Origin: Romanomermis culicivorax | Lineage: Eukaryota > Nematoda > Enoplea > Mermithida > Mermithidae | Assembly: GCA_963922205.1 (NCBI GenBank) | Contig: CAWUHX010000168.1 | Span: 201,501 to 265,500, forward strand | Reading direction: 5' to 3' | DNA: 64,000 nt | In this document: positions 47,601 to 57,383 of the stretch, piece by piece | Layout: every line of letters starts with the position of its first letter | Position numbering within the stretch: position 1 is the first letter of the stretch | Translations under genes and position numbers: made by a program | Notes under the pieces: generated by a model | The model's input: the letters and a program-made list of their open reading frames with translations, nothing else | Told to the model about the DNA's origin: nothing | Database searches by the model: none

Positions 47601-50600
47601 GTGAACGAGCGGATTTTTTAAATAATCTAAATTTTAATTTAAAAATTTAAATTTAAACAAAATTTTAAATTAAAATATTAAAACTAAAAATGTAAAAATT
47701 TGAACAGAAAAAAAAGAAAAAAAATGTTTCAAAAATGTTGAATTTGAACAAAAATCTTAAAAAAATTTAACGAAAAATGTGAAAAATTGCACGAAAATGT
47801 AAACAAATGAAACAAAAATGTAAAAAATGGAACAAAAAACGTGAAAAATGCAAAAAAATAACGAAAATTTTTTCACAAAAATATAAAATTGAACAAAAGA
47901 TTTAGAAAATTCGGAAAATATAAAAAATGTTCACAAAAAAAAATGCAAAGAAAATAAACAGAAAATCCTAAAATTAAAAGTCAATGTAAAAAATTGAAAA
48001 AAATGTAAAAAAATGAACGAAAAATTTAGAAAATTAGGAAAAATGTAAAAAATTGAAGAAAAAGTTTGACAAATGTAAAAATTCAACACAAAAATGTAAA
48101 AAAAATTAAGCAAAAAACATAAAACTCAACAAGATCTGTAAAAAATTTGAACAAATGTGAAAAATTAAAAAAAAAATTAAAAAAATTGAAGAAAACTGTA
48201 AAAATTTTAACAAAAAAAAATTATGAGAAAAAATGTGAAAAATCAAACAGAAAATGTAAAACAAATGTGAAAATTGAAAAAATTTAAAAATTTGAACAAA
48301 AAGTGAGAAAAAAAGGAAAAAATGTGAGAAATTGAACAAAAATCTTAAAAAATTGAACAGAAAAAGACAAATTTACAAAAAATGTAAAAAAGTGGAGAAA
48401 AAATCCAAAAACTTAAAAAAAATATAAACTAAAAAATTAATGAAAAAATTCTAGCGGAAAAAAATTAAAATTGAGAAAAATTCTTTTGAAAATTTAATAT
48501 AAAACATAAAAAATTGAATAAAATTCACAAAAATGAAAGAAAAAAGAAAAAATTTTTAAGTGGAAAATCTAAAAAATTGAAGGAAAAATGAAAAAAAATA
48601 ACAAATTCAATTTAAAAAACTGAAATTAAAAAAATTATAAATAAAAAATTTAAAAAGAAAACTTGAAAAATTCAAAAAGGAGTGAGAAAAATGACTACAA
48701 TAACAAAAATTGAATTAAAGAAAAAGAAATTTCAATAATAAAATCGCAACAATCTGGAAAAAAGTGTAGAAAATTGAACAAAAATTTAATAAAAAAAGTT
48801 GAAAATTGAACAAAAAAAAAATGAACAAAAAATTAATAAAAAATGTTGAAAATTAAGCAAAAAAATAAAAATAAACAAAAAATTTAATAAAAAGTGAAAA
48901 AGCACTAACAAAAAATCAATGAAAAGTTTAAAAAATAAAAAAAATTGAAGAAATGAAGAATAAGTTAAAAATTGCACGAAAAATGTAAAAAATTGAACAA
49001 AAAAAGAGAAAAAAGGGAAAAAATGTGAAAATTTATCAAAAAATGTGAGAAAATGAACAAAAATCTTAAAAAATCGAACAGAAAAGGACAAATTTACAAA
49101 AAATGTAAAAAGTGAAGAAAAAATCCAAAAACTTAAAAAAGAATATAAACCGAAAAATTAATGCAAAAATTCTAGCGGAAAAAAAATTAAAATTGAGAAA
49201 AATTTTTTTGAAAATTTAATATAAAACATGAAAAATTGAATAAAATTCACAAAAATGAAAGACAAAAGAAAAGTGAAAAATCTAAAAATTTGAAGGAAAA
49301 ATAAAAAAAATTGAAAAAAAATAATAAATTCAATTTGAAAAACTGAAATTAAAAAAATTATAAATAAAAAAATTTAGAAAAAAACTTGAAAAATTCAGAA
49401 AAAAAGTGAGAAAAATGACTACAATAACAAAATTGAATTAAAAAAAAAAGAAATTTCAATAATAAAATCGCAATAATCTGGAAAAAGTGTAGAAAATTGA
49501 ACAAAAAAGATTAACAAAAAAATGAATGAAAAGTGAAAAAGCACAAAACGAAAAATCAAAAAAAATAAAAAAAACAAAAAAATTGAAGAAATGAAAAATA
49601 AGTCAAAATTTGCACGAAAAATGTAAAAAATTGAACAAAACGTACAAACAATTCTAGAAAAAAAAAATAAAAAATGGAACTGAAAATAGAAAAAAAATTG
49701 AATAAAAAGTTTGCAAATTGAAAAAATAATGTAAAATATTGAATTGGAAAAAAAGCAAACTTGAACAAAAAAGTGAAGAAATTCAATAAAAAAAGTAAAA
49801 TTAAAAAAAATTAAATTGAAAATAATATGATAAATTTTGAAAAAATCTAGAAATTCAAGTGAAAGAATAAAAAATATGACAAATAATGCAAAAAATTCAA
49901 TTAAAAAAAAGAAAAAAATAATAAAAATTTTAAAGAAGTGTGAAAAATTAAAAAAAAAATTTAAAATTTAAAAATAAAAAATTTTATACACAGAAAAATC
50001 CAAAAATTACCCCTATCACTTGCGTCATCGACGAGAATAATTTCCTAAAAATCAGAGAAAAAAAATTTACATGAAAAATATGCAAATTTTTTTTTTTCAA
50101 ATTTTAAAATTTAAATATACTTTCAAAAGATCGGGCGGCGTACGATTAATCACCGAATGTAAAGTTCTCAATAAAGTGGACCACGCTTCGTTATGAAAAA
50201 CGATAATCACCGAAGTTGAAGGTAAATTTTCCGGATAAACTTTAGTTCGACATCTGAGAAAAAAAATTTGAAAAAATTGAAAAACAAACAAAAAAAAATA
50301 TCGAAAAATTAAAAAAGTAGAAAAATAATTTGAAAAACAAAAAAAAAATTAGGAAAAATTACAAAGAAGGAAAAAATGATATAGGAAAAAAATGTGAAAA
50401 AGAGAAATAAAACAAAAAAAGATTTGAAAAATCAAAAAAGAAGACAAAATTGAAAGAAATAAGAAAAAAATTAAAAAAACAAAAACTAGAAAAGGAAATC
50501 ATCACAAAAAAATTTTCGGAAATAAGAACAGAAAAAACAGCAAGATAAAAATTGTAAAAATAAAAAGACAACTGTAAAAAATAAAAAATTAAAAATTAAA

Positions 50601-53600
50601 AAAATTAAAAGAAACACAAAAAATAAAAATGGAAAAAAACAAAAAAATTAGAAAAAATGCGGAAAAAAGACAAAAAAAAGAAAAAACACCAATCAAAAAA
50701 TCAAAATTAAAAAAATTCAGAAAAACCAGAAATGGAAGAAACAATGTAAAAAGTTGGAAAAAGCTCGAAAAAAGGCAAAATTCAAGAACTAAAAAACGGA
50801 AAAATCAGGAAATTTAAAGAAAAAACAAAAAAAAGTTGGAAAAAAAACTAAAAAATTGGAAAAAAGGCACAAAAAAACAGAAAAAATTGGACAAAAAGAA
50901 AAAACAAAAAAATTTAAAAAAATTACAAAAAAAGATTTGAAAAATCAGAAAAGAAGACAAAATTAAAAGAAATAAGAAAAAGATTAAAGAAACAAAAACT
51001 AGAAAAGGAAATCATTACAAAAAAATTTTTGAAAAAAAGAACAGAAAAAACAGCAAGATAAAAATTGTAAAAAAAGACAACTGTAAAAAATAAAGACTTA
51101 GAAATTAAAAATTAAAAAAGACAAAAATTAAAAATGGAAAAAAAACAAAAAAATTAGAAAAAATGCGGAAAAAAGACAAAAATAAGAAAAAACAATAATC
51201 AAAAAACCAAAATTAAAAAAAGTCAGAAAAACCAGAAATGGAAGAAACAATGTAAAAAGTTGGAAAAAGCTCGAAAAAAGGCAAAATTCAAAAACTAAAA
51301 AACGGAAAAATCAGGAAATTTAAAGAAAAAACACAAAAAAAGTTGAAAAAAACTAAAAAATTGGAAAAAAGGCACAAAAAAACACAGAAAAAATTGGGTA
51401 AAAACAGAAACAAAAAATGAAAAACAAAAAAAAAGAAAAAAAAATTAAAAAAAAAATTTTGACTCACTTTTTAAGCCTCACATAGGGCAAACTACAAACT
51501 ACTATGAAAAAACAGAGACTAATAAAAGGAAGAAAGAAAAAAGAACAAAAAAGTAAAGAAAGATAAAAATAGAAAAGAAGGAAAAAATTGCTCGAAAAAA
51601 GACAAAAGAAGAAAAAGTTAAATACTAAAAAATAGAAAAACCAGGAAAATGAAAAAGAAGGAAAACAAATTTAAGCAAACAAAAAAAAACAAAAAGGTTA
51701 TTAAAAAAAAAACAAAAAATTTGGAAAAAAATACAGAAAGAAACAGACAAAAAATTGAAAAAACAAAAATTAAAAAAAAAATCAGAAAAAACAAGAAAGA
51801 AGCACAAAAATAAATTTGACACACTTCTTAAGCCTCAGTAAGGAAAAAAACAAAAAATTGATGAGAAAACAAAAAAAACGAGAAAAAAATTGCGAAAAGG
51901 GACGAAAAAACAAGAAAAAATGACACAAAACAAAGCAAAAAAAAAGAATGAAAAAAAGAAAGAATAGAGAAGAGAAGAAAAATGAAAAAAAAGAAAAAAA
52001 CGAAAAAATTGCTAAAAGCTCAAAGAAAAGAAAAAACCAGAAACTAGAAGAAGGGAAAATCAAAAAAATAGAAAAAAAGGAAAAAAATTAAAAAGAAGGA
52101 AAAAACAAAAACTTGGATGAAAAAAACGAGAAAAATTGAAAAAACTTAAAAACCAAACAAAAATTAGAAAGAGGGAAAAATTGAGAAAACAGAATGTAAA
52201 AGTGAAAAAATGAAAAAAACGGAGGAAAAATAAAGAAAAAAATTGGAAAAAACACAACAAAAATAGAAACAAATTGTAAAAAAGACAAAAATACAAAGAG
52301 GAAAATTGAAAGAAAAAATAAAAAATGAAGAAAAATATATAGATATATAGAAAAACAGAGAGAAAAAATGGGCGAAAACAGAAACAAAAAAAAATAAAAA
52401 ACAAGAATTTAAAAAAAAAAACCAAAAAAAATATACGAAAAAAACAGAGAAAAAATTGGGCGAAAATAGAAACCAAGAAAATTTAAAAAAATAAAAAAAA
52501 CAAATCAGAAAAGAAATAAAAAAAAATTTTGACTCACTTTTTAAGCCTCACATCGGGCAAACTACGATTTATTGATATTAAATCGGAAGCCATAACATTG
52601 AATTGATTTTCTTTGAAACGTTCCTTCATTTCGGCTTGGCTTTCCGGGCCGAAAGTCACGCCTTCGCCCGCTTCGCCCGGCCCGTTCGGATCCGAACCGA
52701 AATTCAAACCTAGAAAGAAAAAAAAAACCCATTCAAAATTGCATATTTTTCGAAAAATCTTTTTTTTTTTGTTTTTTTATCTTTTTTGGGCTTTTTGGTG
52801 TTTTTTCTACTTTTTTTTGTTTTTTTTGCTCCTGTTATTTCTTTTTGTCTTTTTCTACTTTTGCTTTTCTTTCTTTTCTAGTTTTGCTTTTCGGAAAGGA
52901 AACTTGAGCCTAGAAAGAACAAAAAAGGTAATTTTCGCCTTTTTGTTTTTTTCTTTTGTTTTTTGCTTCATTGCTTTTTTGTTTGTTTTTGCTTTTGCTT
53001 GTTTTTTCGCCTTTTTTGCTTTTTCTTTTCTAATTTTCTATTTTCTAATTTTCATCTGTTTAGCTTGCTTTTTTTCTGTTTCACTAGCTTTTTTGTTTTC
53101 TTTCTTTTCCCTTTTTATTAACTTTCTTCCGCTTTTTTGCTTTTTTTTGTTTGCTTTTTTGCTTTTCGTCTTTTTGCGTTTTTTCTGCTCTTTTTTCTTT
53201 GTATTTTCCCTGTTTTGTTTTTTATTTTTATGTTTTTTCTGTTTTTTGTTCTTTCTCTTCCTTTTGCTTTTTTCGTTTTTGTTTTTCTGATTTTTTTCTG
53301 CTTTTTCTTTTGTTTGTTTCTTTTTTTGTTTTTATTAACTTTTTTCCTCTTTTTTTGCTTTTTTAATTGTTTTTGTTTTCCTGCTTTTGTTTTTTTTCTT
53401 TTTTGACCTTTTGCAAGTAAGTTTTTTGCTTCTGTTTTTTTCTTTTTTTGCTTTATATTTCCCTTGCATCATTCTTTCTTTTATTTTTTTTTGCTTTTTT
53501 TCTGTTTCACTAGCTTTTTAGTTTTCCTTCTTTATTGTTTTTATTAACTTTCTTCCGCTTTTTTGCTTCTTTTTGTTTGCTTTTTTGATTTTCGTCTTTT

Positions 53601-56600
53601 TGCGTTTTTTCTACTCTTTTTTCTTTGTATTTTCCCTGTTTTGTTTTTTATTTTTATGTTTTTTTCTGCTTTTTTTCTTTCTTTTCCTTTTGCTTTTTTC
53701 GTTTTTGTTTTTCTGATTTTTCTTTCGTTTCGTTTCTTTTTTTTATTAACTTTTTTTTCTTTTTTTGCTTCTTTTATTTGTTTTTTTTCAATTGTTCTTG
53801 TTTTTCAAGTTTCAATTTTTTTCTTTTTGGACCTTTTTTAAGTAAGTTTTTTTTGCTTCTGTTTTTTTTCTTTTTTGCTCTCTATTTTTTCTTTTGTTTC
53901 CCTTACATCATTCCTTCTTTTATTTTTTTTGCTTTTGCTTTTTCTTTCGTTTTGTATTGTTTTTTTCGCCTTTTTCCGTTTTTTGTTTTTGCTTTTCTTC
54001 CCTTTTTCTTTTACTTTTTTTGCTTCTTTCTGTTTTTGATTTTTTATTTTTTGGCTGTTTCTCTGTTTTTATGCTTTTTCTCTCTTTTTTCTTTCTTTTT
54101 TTAATTTTTTTGTTTCCTTTCTTTTTTGTTTTTTGCTTCTCTTCTTTGTTTTATTGTTTATTTCTTTGATCGGGATCCGAAGCGAAATTTAAGCCTAGAA
54201 AAAAGCAAAAACCGTTCAAAAATGCATATTTTCCGGCAAACTTTATTTTTTTTGTTTTTTATCTTTCTTTTTTATAATTTTTTCTATTCTTCAGCTTTTT
54301 TTCATTTCGTTCTTTTTTTTCAATTTTTCCGTTGTTCTTTTCTTCATTTTTGCTTTTGTTTTCCTTATTTCTTTTTTTGTTTGTTTTTTTGCTTTTTTTA
54401 CAGTTCCATTTTGCTTTGTGTTTTTTGTTTTTTTGACTGCTTTTCTTCCTTTTTTTCTGTTTTTTGCTTTTGCTTCCTTTTTCTTCTAATTTTTTTTCTA
54501 TTTTTTCGCTTTTTGGTTTTTTTGTTCTGGTTTTTTCATGTTACTGTTTATTTTGTGTTCTTTTGTTTTCTTCTTTTTACTGCCTTTTTCGCATTTGTCG
54601 GCATTTTTGATTTTGCTTATTTCTTTTTTCTTCGTTGTTTTTTGATTTTTCGCGCATGCTTTTTTTTTCTTTTTTTAAATCTTTTTTGTTTTTTTCGTTT
54701 ATGGTTGTTTCTTTTTCGCTTTTCGTTTTCTTTTTTCCGTTTTTTTGCGTTTCCTGCCTTTTTTTGCCTTTTCTCTTCCTTTTTGTTGTGTTTTTTCTTA
54801 TTTTTTTCTTTTTTGTTTTTTTTCTGCTTTCTTCTTTTTTTTGTTTTTTACTTTTGTTGAATTTGCTTTTTTTCCTACTTTTTTCTTTTTGATTTTTTTT
54901 CTGTTTATTTTTTTTGTTTGTTTTAGATTTCGCTTTTTCTTACATTTTAAAATTTTTCCTTTTCTTTTTATGCTTTCTTTTTTTTCTTTTGCGGCGTTTT
55001 TTCTTTTTTTTTAAATTTTTAATAAAATTTAACCAAAAAGTTGAAAAATGTTTTTTTTTCGCAGAATTTTCCCTAAAATCTAATCCAAAATTCTAAATTT
55101 TCAAAATTTTGGATATTTTTCAATAAAGATTGACCGAAAAGTTGAATTTTCCTCTCAAAAAATCAATTTTTCCGAATTTTTTTGTGGAAATTCTCCACAA
55201 AATTTTGAAATTTACAAAGTTTTTGATGAAATTTAATGAAAAACTCGAATTTTTCGCACTAAAAAAACTTTTTCCCAGCAAAATTTTGCTCAATTCTTCA
55301 TGGAATTTTTCGAAAAAGTTGAAAATTCCACAGAGTTGTTTTTGCGATTTTTTTTAAATTTAAGCCAAAATTCCGAATTTTTAAAGTTTTTGATGAAATT
55401 TGACAGAAAAATTTATGTTGTGTGCTTTTTTCTCCAAAATTTTGCATAATGTTCAATGAAATTTAATCAAAAGTTGAATTTTCTTCTCAAAAAATGCTTA
55501 TTTTCGCTGAATTTTTCATGAAATTTAAGCAATTTTTTCGAATTTTTGATTGATTCTCCATAAAATTCAACGAAAATTCCGAATTTTTTTCTTCCTTTGG
55601 GTTTTTCTGTTTGTTTTCTTTTTTTGTTTGTTTTTGCTTTTTCTTACATTTTTAACTTTTTCTTTTTTTTGGTTCGGTTTTATCAATGTTTTTAAAAGTT
55701 TTCCCGTTTTTTTTGCTTTCGCCTTTTTTTTGTTGTTTTTCTTGCTTTTTTGCTTTTCGTTTTTGTTTGTGTTTTTTTGTGTTTTTTTTGCTTCTCAATT
55801 TTTTTTTGTTTTTTTCTGCTTTGGCTTTTTTCTCTTGTATTTTTTGCTTTTTACTTTTCGTTTGTTTGTTTTCTTTTCGGTTTTTGTTCTTTTGAATCCT
55901 GCCTTTTTGATTCAATTTGCGAATATTTGTTGATTTCCAGGCCGGAAAGTTCTCAAAAATTGTTGACATGTTCCAAACTTGACAAATTTTCAGCCGAAAA
56001 TTATCCCAATTATCAAAAATTCATGCAATTTTGGACCAAAAAACGACAAAATTTGGCAAAATTTGAACACTTTTCTGCGAGAAGTTGGAAAAATTTTAAG
56101 AACAAATTGGCAACTTTCCACCAAAAAACGACAAAATTTTGAATAAAATTTCGAAAATTTTAGCAATTTTCAGGCAAAAAAAGACAAAATTCGAGAGAAA
56201 TTTCAAAAATTTGACAAATTTTTAACGAAAAAAATGCCGAAATTTGCGGAAAATTGCGCAAATTAAAAGATTTTTAGGGGAAAAGGTATTAAAAATCGTT
56301 GAAATTTTCTAAATTCATTAAATTAATTGGCGAAAAATTGCCGAATATCAAGAATTCACGCCATTTTCAAGCAAAAAACCGCAAAACTCAGCGAAATTTG
56401 TACAATTTTTCCACAAAGAGTTGACAAATTTTGCAGAAAAATTCGCAAATTTATCTAATTTCGAACGAAAAAATGCCCAAATTTGCGAAAATTTTACAAT
56501 TTTAAGGCGAAAAATTAAGTAAATTTCTCGAATTTTCAGCAGAAAATCATCAAATTGACCGGGAATTTCGCTAAAGTTGACGATTTTCAAACGAAAAAAA

Positions 56601-57171
56601 CCGGTATTTGAACATTTTCAGCCAGATAAGGTCATAAAATTTACCGAAATTTGGTGAATTTGTCAACTTTTCAACGAAAAATGGACAAATTTGACACAAA
56701 ATTTCGAAAATTTATCCAATTTTCATACCAAAAAAACGGCAAAATGTAGCACTTTTCCGCGAAAAGTTGTCAAATTTTGCTAGAAAATCCCCAAATTTTC
56801 CGTCCAATACCTTTCATTAAACTGCCTAAAATCCCATCATAACCGGCTTCCGTCGCGGTTTTTCGTGTTTTCAACGACGAAATCCCTTCATTTTTTTCCA
56901 CTTGTTTAAAAAAGTCAGTCCTAGGAATTTTGACCAAATTTTGAAAACGTCGCGTGGTCGATTGACGATTTTTCAAATTTTCCTCCTCAAAAACGTCGCG
57001 TTTTTCGACGACGTTTTTTAAAAACGCCTCCGGCGGCTTTTGAGGAGGAGGAGGATAAACCGGTGAGCGATTACAATCCAAAAAATATAATAACAATAAA
57101 ACGACTAGCATAAACCAAAAAGCCGACGTTAATAAAACGATACGCCAAGTATCTAAGCGTCGAAAATTCAT
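29435..57171 (-). CDS. GALNT1: Polypeptide N-acetylgalactosaminyltransferase, GALNT1/13 type
   Basis: Type II Golgi membrane enzyme that moves GalNAc from UDP-GalNAc to Ser/Thr, starting mucin-type O-glycans. Fourteen exons in order: 57171-56811, 52709-52538, 50253-50121, 50044-50011, 45877-45670, 43810-43731, 43503-43413, 40185-40068, 38443-38309, 37386-37341, 35472-35333, 33993-33883, 31139-30999, 29613-29435 (the last few bases are uncertain by one). All are GT-AG with matching phases; about 649 aa. Signal anchor at 11-31, stem to about 170, GT-A catalytic domain (about 179-440) with [28 protein letters not shown] and SHVGHVFRK, then a ricin-type lectin domain with three QxW repeats (about 510-635). 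The stem-end (NQFNVMAS), catalytic and FSLGE sequences fit the GALNT1/GALNT13 branch, of which C. elegans gly-3 is the likely worm member. Introns range from 76 bp to 4.1 kb. Confidence 0.96.
29614..30998. other. GALNT intron 13, AT-rich
   Basis: Low-complexity A/T sequence with A runs on the + strand. No clear period, no second exon candidate. Confidence 0.7.
30999..31139 (-). CDS. GALNT1: GALNT exon 13, second lectin repeat
   Basis: Residues 544-590. [13 protein letters not shown] and [10 protein letters not shown] form the beta repeat; Glu replaces the Asp of a CLD motif. The donor used is GTAAGA after AGT, because an earlier GT would put exon 14 out of frame. A decayed copy of this exon's 5' edge lies at 32405-32470. 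Confidence 0.93.
31140..33882. repeat. GALNT intron 12, A-rich purine block
   Basis: Phrases such as AAAAAAGTGTAGAAAAATG and AAAAACAAAAAAG recur throughout; the + strand is almost free of runs of T. 32405-32470 holds a copy of the exon 13 edge. Long Phe/Leu-rich open frames here arise from composition. Confidence 0.8.
33883..33993 (-). CDS. GALNT1: GALNT exon 12, first lectin repeat
   Basis: Residues 507-543. Alpha repeat of the ricin-type domain: MCIDTMG keeps the Asp that binds GalNAc in active lectin repeats, and CHGLGGNQ joins AW from the next exon to make QAW. Confidence 0.95.
33994..37340. other. GALNT introns 11 and 10, with exon 11 between
   Basis: AT-rich. In intron 11 (33994-35332) a unit of about 300 bp repeats (GCATAAAATTTGGGCTTTTC near 34109 and 34489). 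Exon 11 is 35333-35472 ([20 protein letters not shown] then FSLGE). Intron 10 (35473-37340) repeats TACAAAAATCTAGAAATTTT and AAAATCACTCAAATTT. Confidence 0.75.
37387..38308. other. GALNT intron 9, T-rich block
   Basis: 37490-38065 is a T-rich pyrimidine block on the + strand, opposite in sense to the A-rich blocks on both sides. The remainder repeats CAAAAATTTAATAAATTTTTT. Exon 10 (37341-37386, [15 protein letters not shown]) lies just to its left. Confidence 0.75.
38309..38443 (-). CDS. GALNT1: GALNT exon 9, metal-binding histidine
   Basis: Residues 400-444, phase 0 at both ends. [20 protein letters not shown], where His417 matches the third metal ligand of the family, then the mobile loop [13 protein letters not shown]-rich exon in a very AT-rich setting. 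Confidence 0.97.
38444..43412. repeat. GALNT introns 8 and 7
   Basis: Both introns repeat a short unit close to GAAATTTGTCGAATTTTCG with an AAAAAACGACAAAATTTTG arm. In intron 8 (38444-40067) the sense is mostly AATTCGACAAATTTT; in intron 7 (40186-43412) it is mostly its reverse complement. No exon besides 40068-40185. Confidence 0.78.
40068..40185 (-). CDS. GALNT1: GALNT exon 8, Gal/GalNAc-T motif
   Basis: Residues 360-399. [16 protein letters not shown], then [19 protein letters not shown]383, W389, E392, N393 and E395 of the motif are kept. His387 stands where the closest vertebrate enzymes have Asp. Confidence 0.96.
43413..43810 (-). CDS. GALNT1: GALNT exons 7 (43413-43503) and 6 (43731-43810)
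   Basis: Exon 6 gives residues 303-329 ([20 protein letters not shown] then SASDMTW), exon 7 gives 330-359 ([20 protein letters not shown] then [10 protein letters not shown]). The intron between them (43504-43730) is 227 bp. Phases 1 and 2 join cleanly on both sides. Confidence 0.94.
43811..45669. repeat. GALNT intron 5
   Basis: AT-rich. A unit of about 300 bp is duplicated at 43975-44090 and 44270-44390 (GGTAGAAATTTCTAAAATTT). The rest repeats GAAAAAATTGAAATTTGATG-like phrases without a firm period. Confidence 0.7.
45670..45877 (-). CDS. GALNT1: GALNT exon 5, DxH motif
   Basis: Residues 234-302 plus two bases. The acceptor is a non-pyrimidine TTAAG that gives the in-frame start [11 protein letters not shown]. 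Holds the metal/UDP motif D282-A-H284 and E286. The two cysteines usual in this stretch (DAHCEC) are Ile285 and Val287. Ends [13 protein letters not shown]. Confidence 0.95.
45878..50010. repeat. GALNT intron 4, A-rich block with large duplications
   Basis: Short unit near AAAAATGTAAAAAATTGAAC throughout. Two stretches, about 48290-48770 and 49030-49500, are near copies about 720 bp apart (shared CCAAAAACTTAAAAAA and TTCTAGCGGAAAAA). 47571-47640 copies the exon 5 edge. Confidence 0.82.
50011..50044 (-). CDS. GALNT1: GALNT exon 4, 34-nt microexon
   Basis: Encodes [11 protein letters not shown] plus one base (residues 223-233). It carries the UDP-binding aspartate of the LVDDAS motif, so skipping it would disable the enzyme and shift the frame. 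Flanked by a 76-bp intron upstream and a 4.1-kb intron downstream; the donor is GTAATT. Confidence 0.95.
50121..50253 (-). CDS. GALNT1: GALNT exon 3, start of catalytic domain
   Basis: Residues 178-222: [20 protein letters not shown] then [20 protein letters not shown], the family's nucleotide-binding start with the E of HNEAWS. Ends in phase 0 before a 76-bp intron. Confidence 0.97.
50254..52537. repeat. GALNT intron 2, A-rich block with large duplications
   Basis: 50410-50830 and 50935-51340 are near copies about 510 bp apart (shared ACTAGAAAAGGAAATCAT and AGAAATGGAAGAAACAATG). 51471-51515 copies the donor edge of exon 2. + strand is A-rich throughout. Confidence 0.85.
52538..52709 (-). 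CDS. GALNT1: GALNT exon 2, end of stem
   Basis: Residues 121-177 plus two bases. Gly/Pro/Glu-rich start, then a conserved end: [20 protein letters not shown] followed by DVRLK. Donor GTGAGTC. Broken copies of both edges of this exon lie in the adjoining introns (51471-51515 and 54170-54250). Confidence 0.95.
52710..56810. repeat. GALNT intron 1, T-rich block then AT-rich tail
   Basis: 52740-55020 and 55590-55900 are T-rich with TTTTTTGCTTTTT phrases. 53110-53310 and 53540-53740 are near copies about 430 bp apart. 54170-54250 copies the acceptor edge of exon 2. From 55.9 to 56.8 kb the sequence is AT-rich with TTTTCAGC and AAAACGACAAAATTT phrases. Confidence 0.82.
56811..57171 (-). CDS. GALNT1: GALNT exon 1, signal anchor and stem
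   Basis: Residues 1-120 plus one base. Short basic cytosolic tail (RRLDTWR), hydrophobic anchor 11-31 ending YFLDCN, then a Pro-rich and Lys/Glu-rich stem. ATG at 57171 chosen because the tail and anchor match the family's length. Upstream, TTTCTTATTTTAG ends at 57203 and is a possible 5'-UTR or spliced-leader acceptor. Confidence 0.92.
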
Positions 57172-57279
57172 AATTTTATAGGAAATTTAGCTAAAATTAA
57201 CCCTAAAATAAGAAAATTAGGCGAAATTTGCTTCATTGTCAGCTGTGTAAATAAAAAATTGGGCGAAATTTAAACAGCT

Positions 57280-57324
57280 GGCGCCATTGGCGCAAAATTT
57301 GGGAAGGGAATTTCTACAGTAAAC
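57280..57324 (-). promoter_or_regulatory. Candidate GALNT upstream element: GGCGC plus CTACAGTAAAC
   Basis: GGCGCC (57280) and GGCGCAAAATTT (57289) read TTTTGCGCC in the gene's sense, like an E2F site. CTACAGTAAAC is at 57314-57324, 20 bp after GGCGC. This lies 110-150 bp before the GALNT ATG. Function inferred. Confidence 0.45.
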
Positions 57325-57377
57325 TAGTTCCACATTCGATTCAAATGCCGAACGTACAAACTTGCGCGCTGAGTCAA

Positions 57378-57383
57378 TTTATT
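57378..57383 (-). terminator. Candidate ORMDL poly(A) signal
   Basis: AATAAA in the gene's sense within the palindrome GTCAATAAATTGAC, 44 nt after the ORMDL stop codon. Confidence 0.6.

Noticed and set aside
52740-55900. Plus-strand open frames of up to 244 codons, almost all Phe, Leu, Ser and Cys
   Set aside because: Direct translation of TTTTTTGCTTTT repeats in GALNT intron 1; no start context, no domain, and the real gene is on the other strand.
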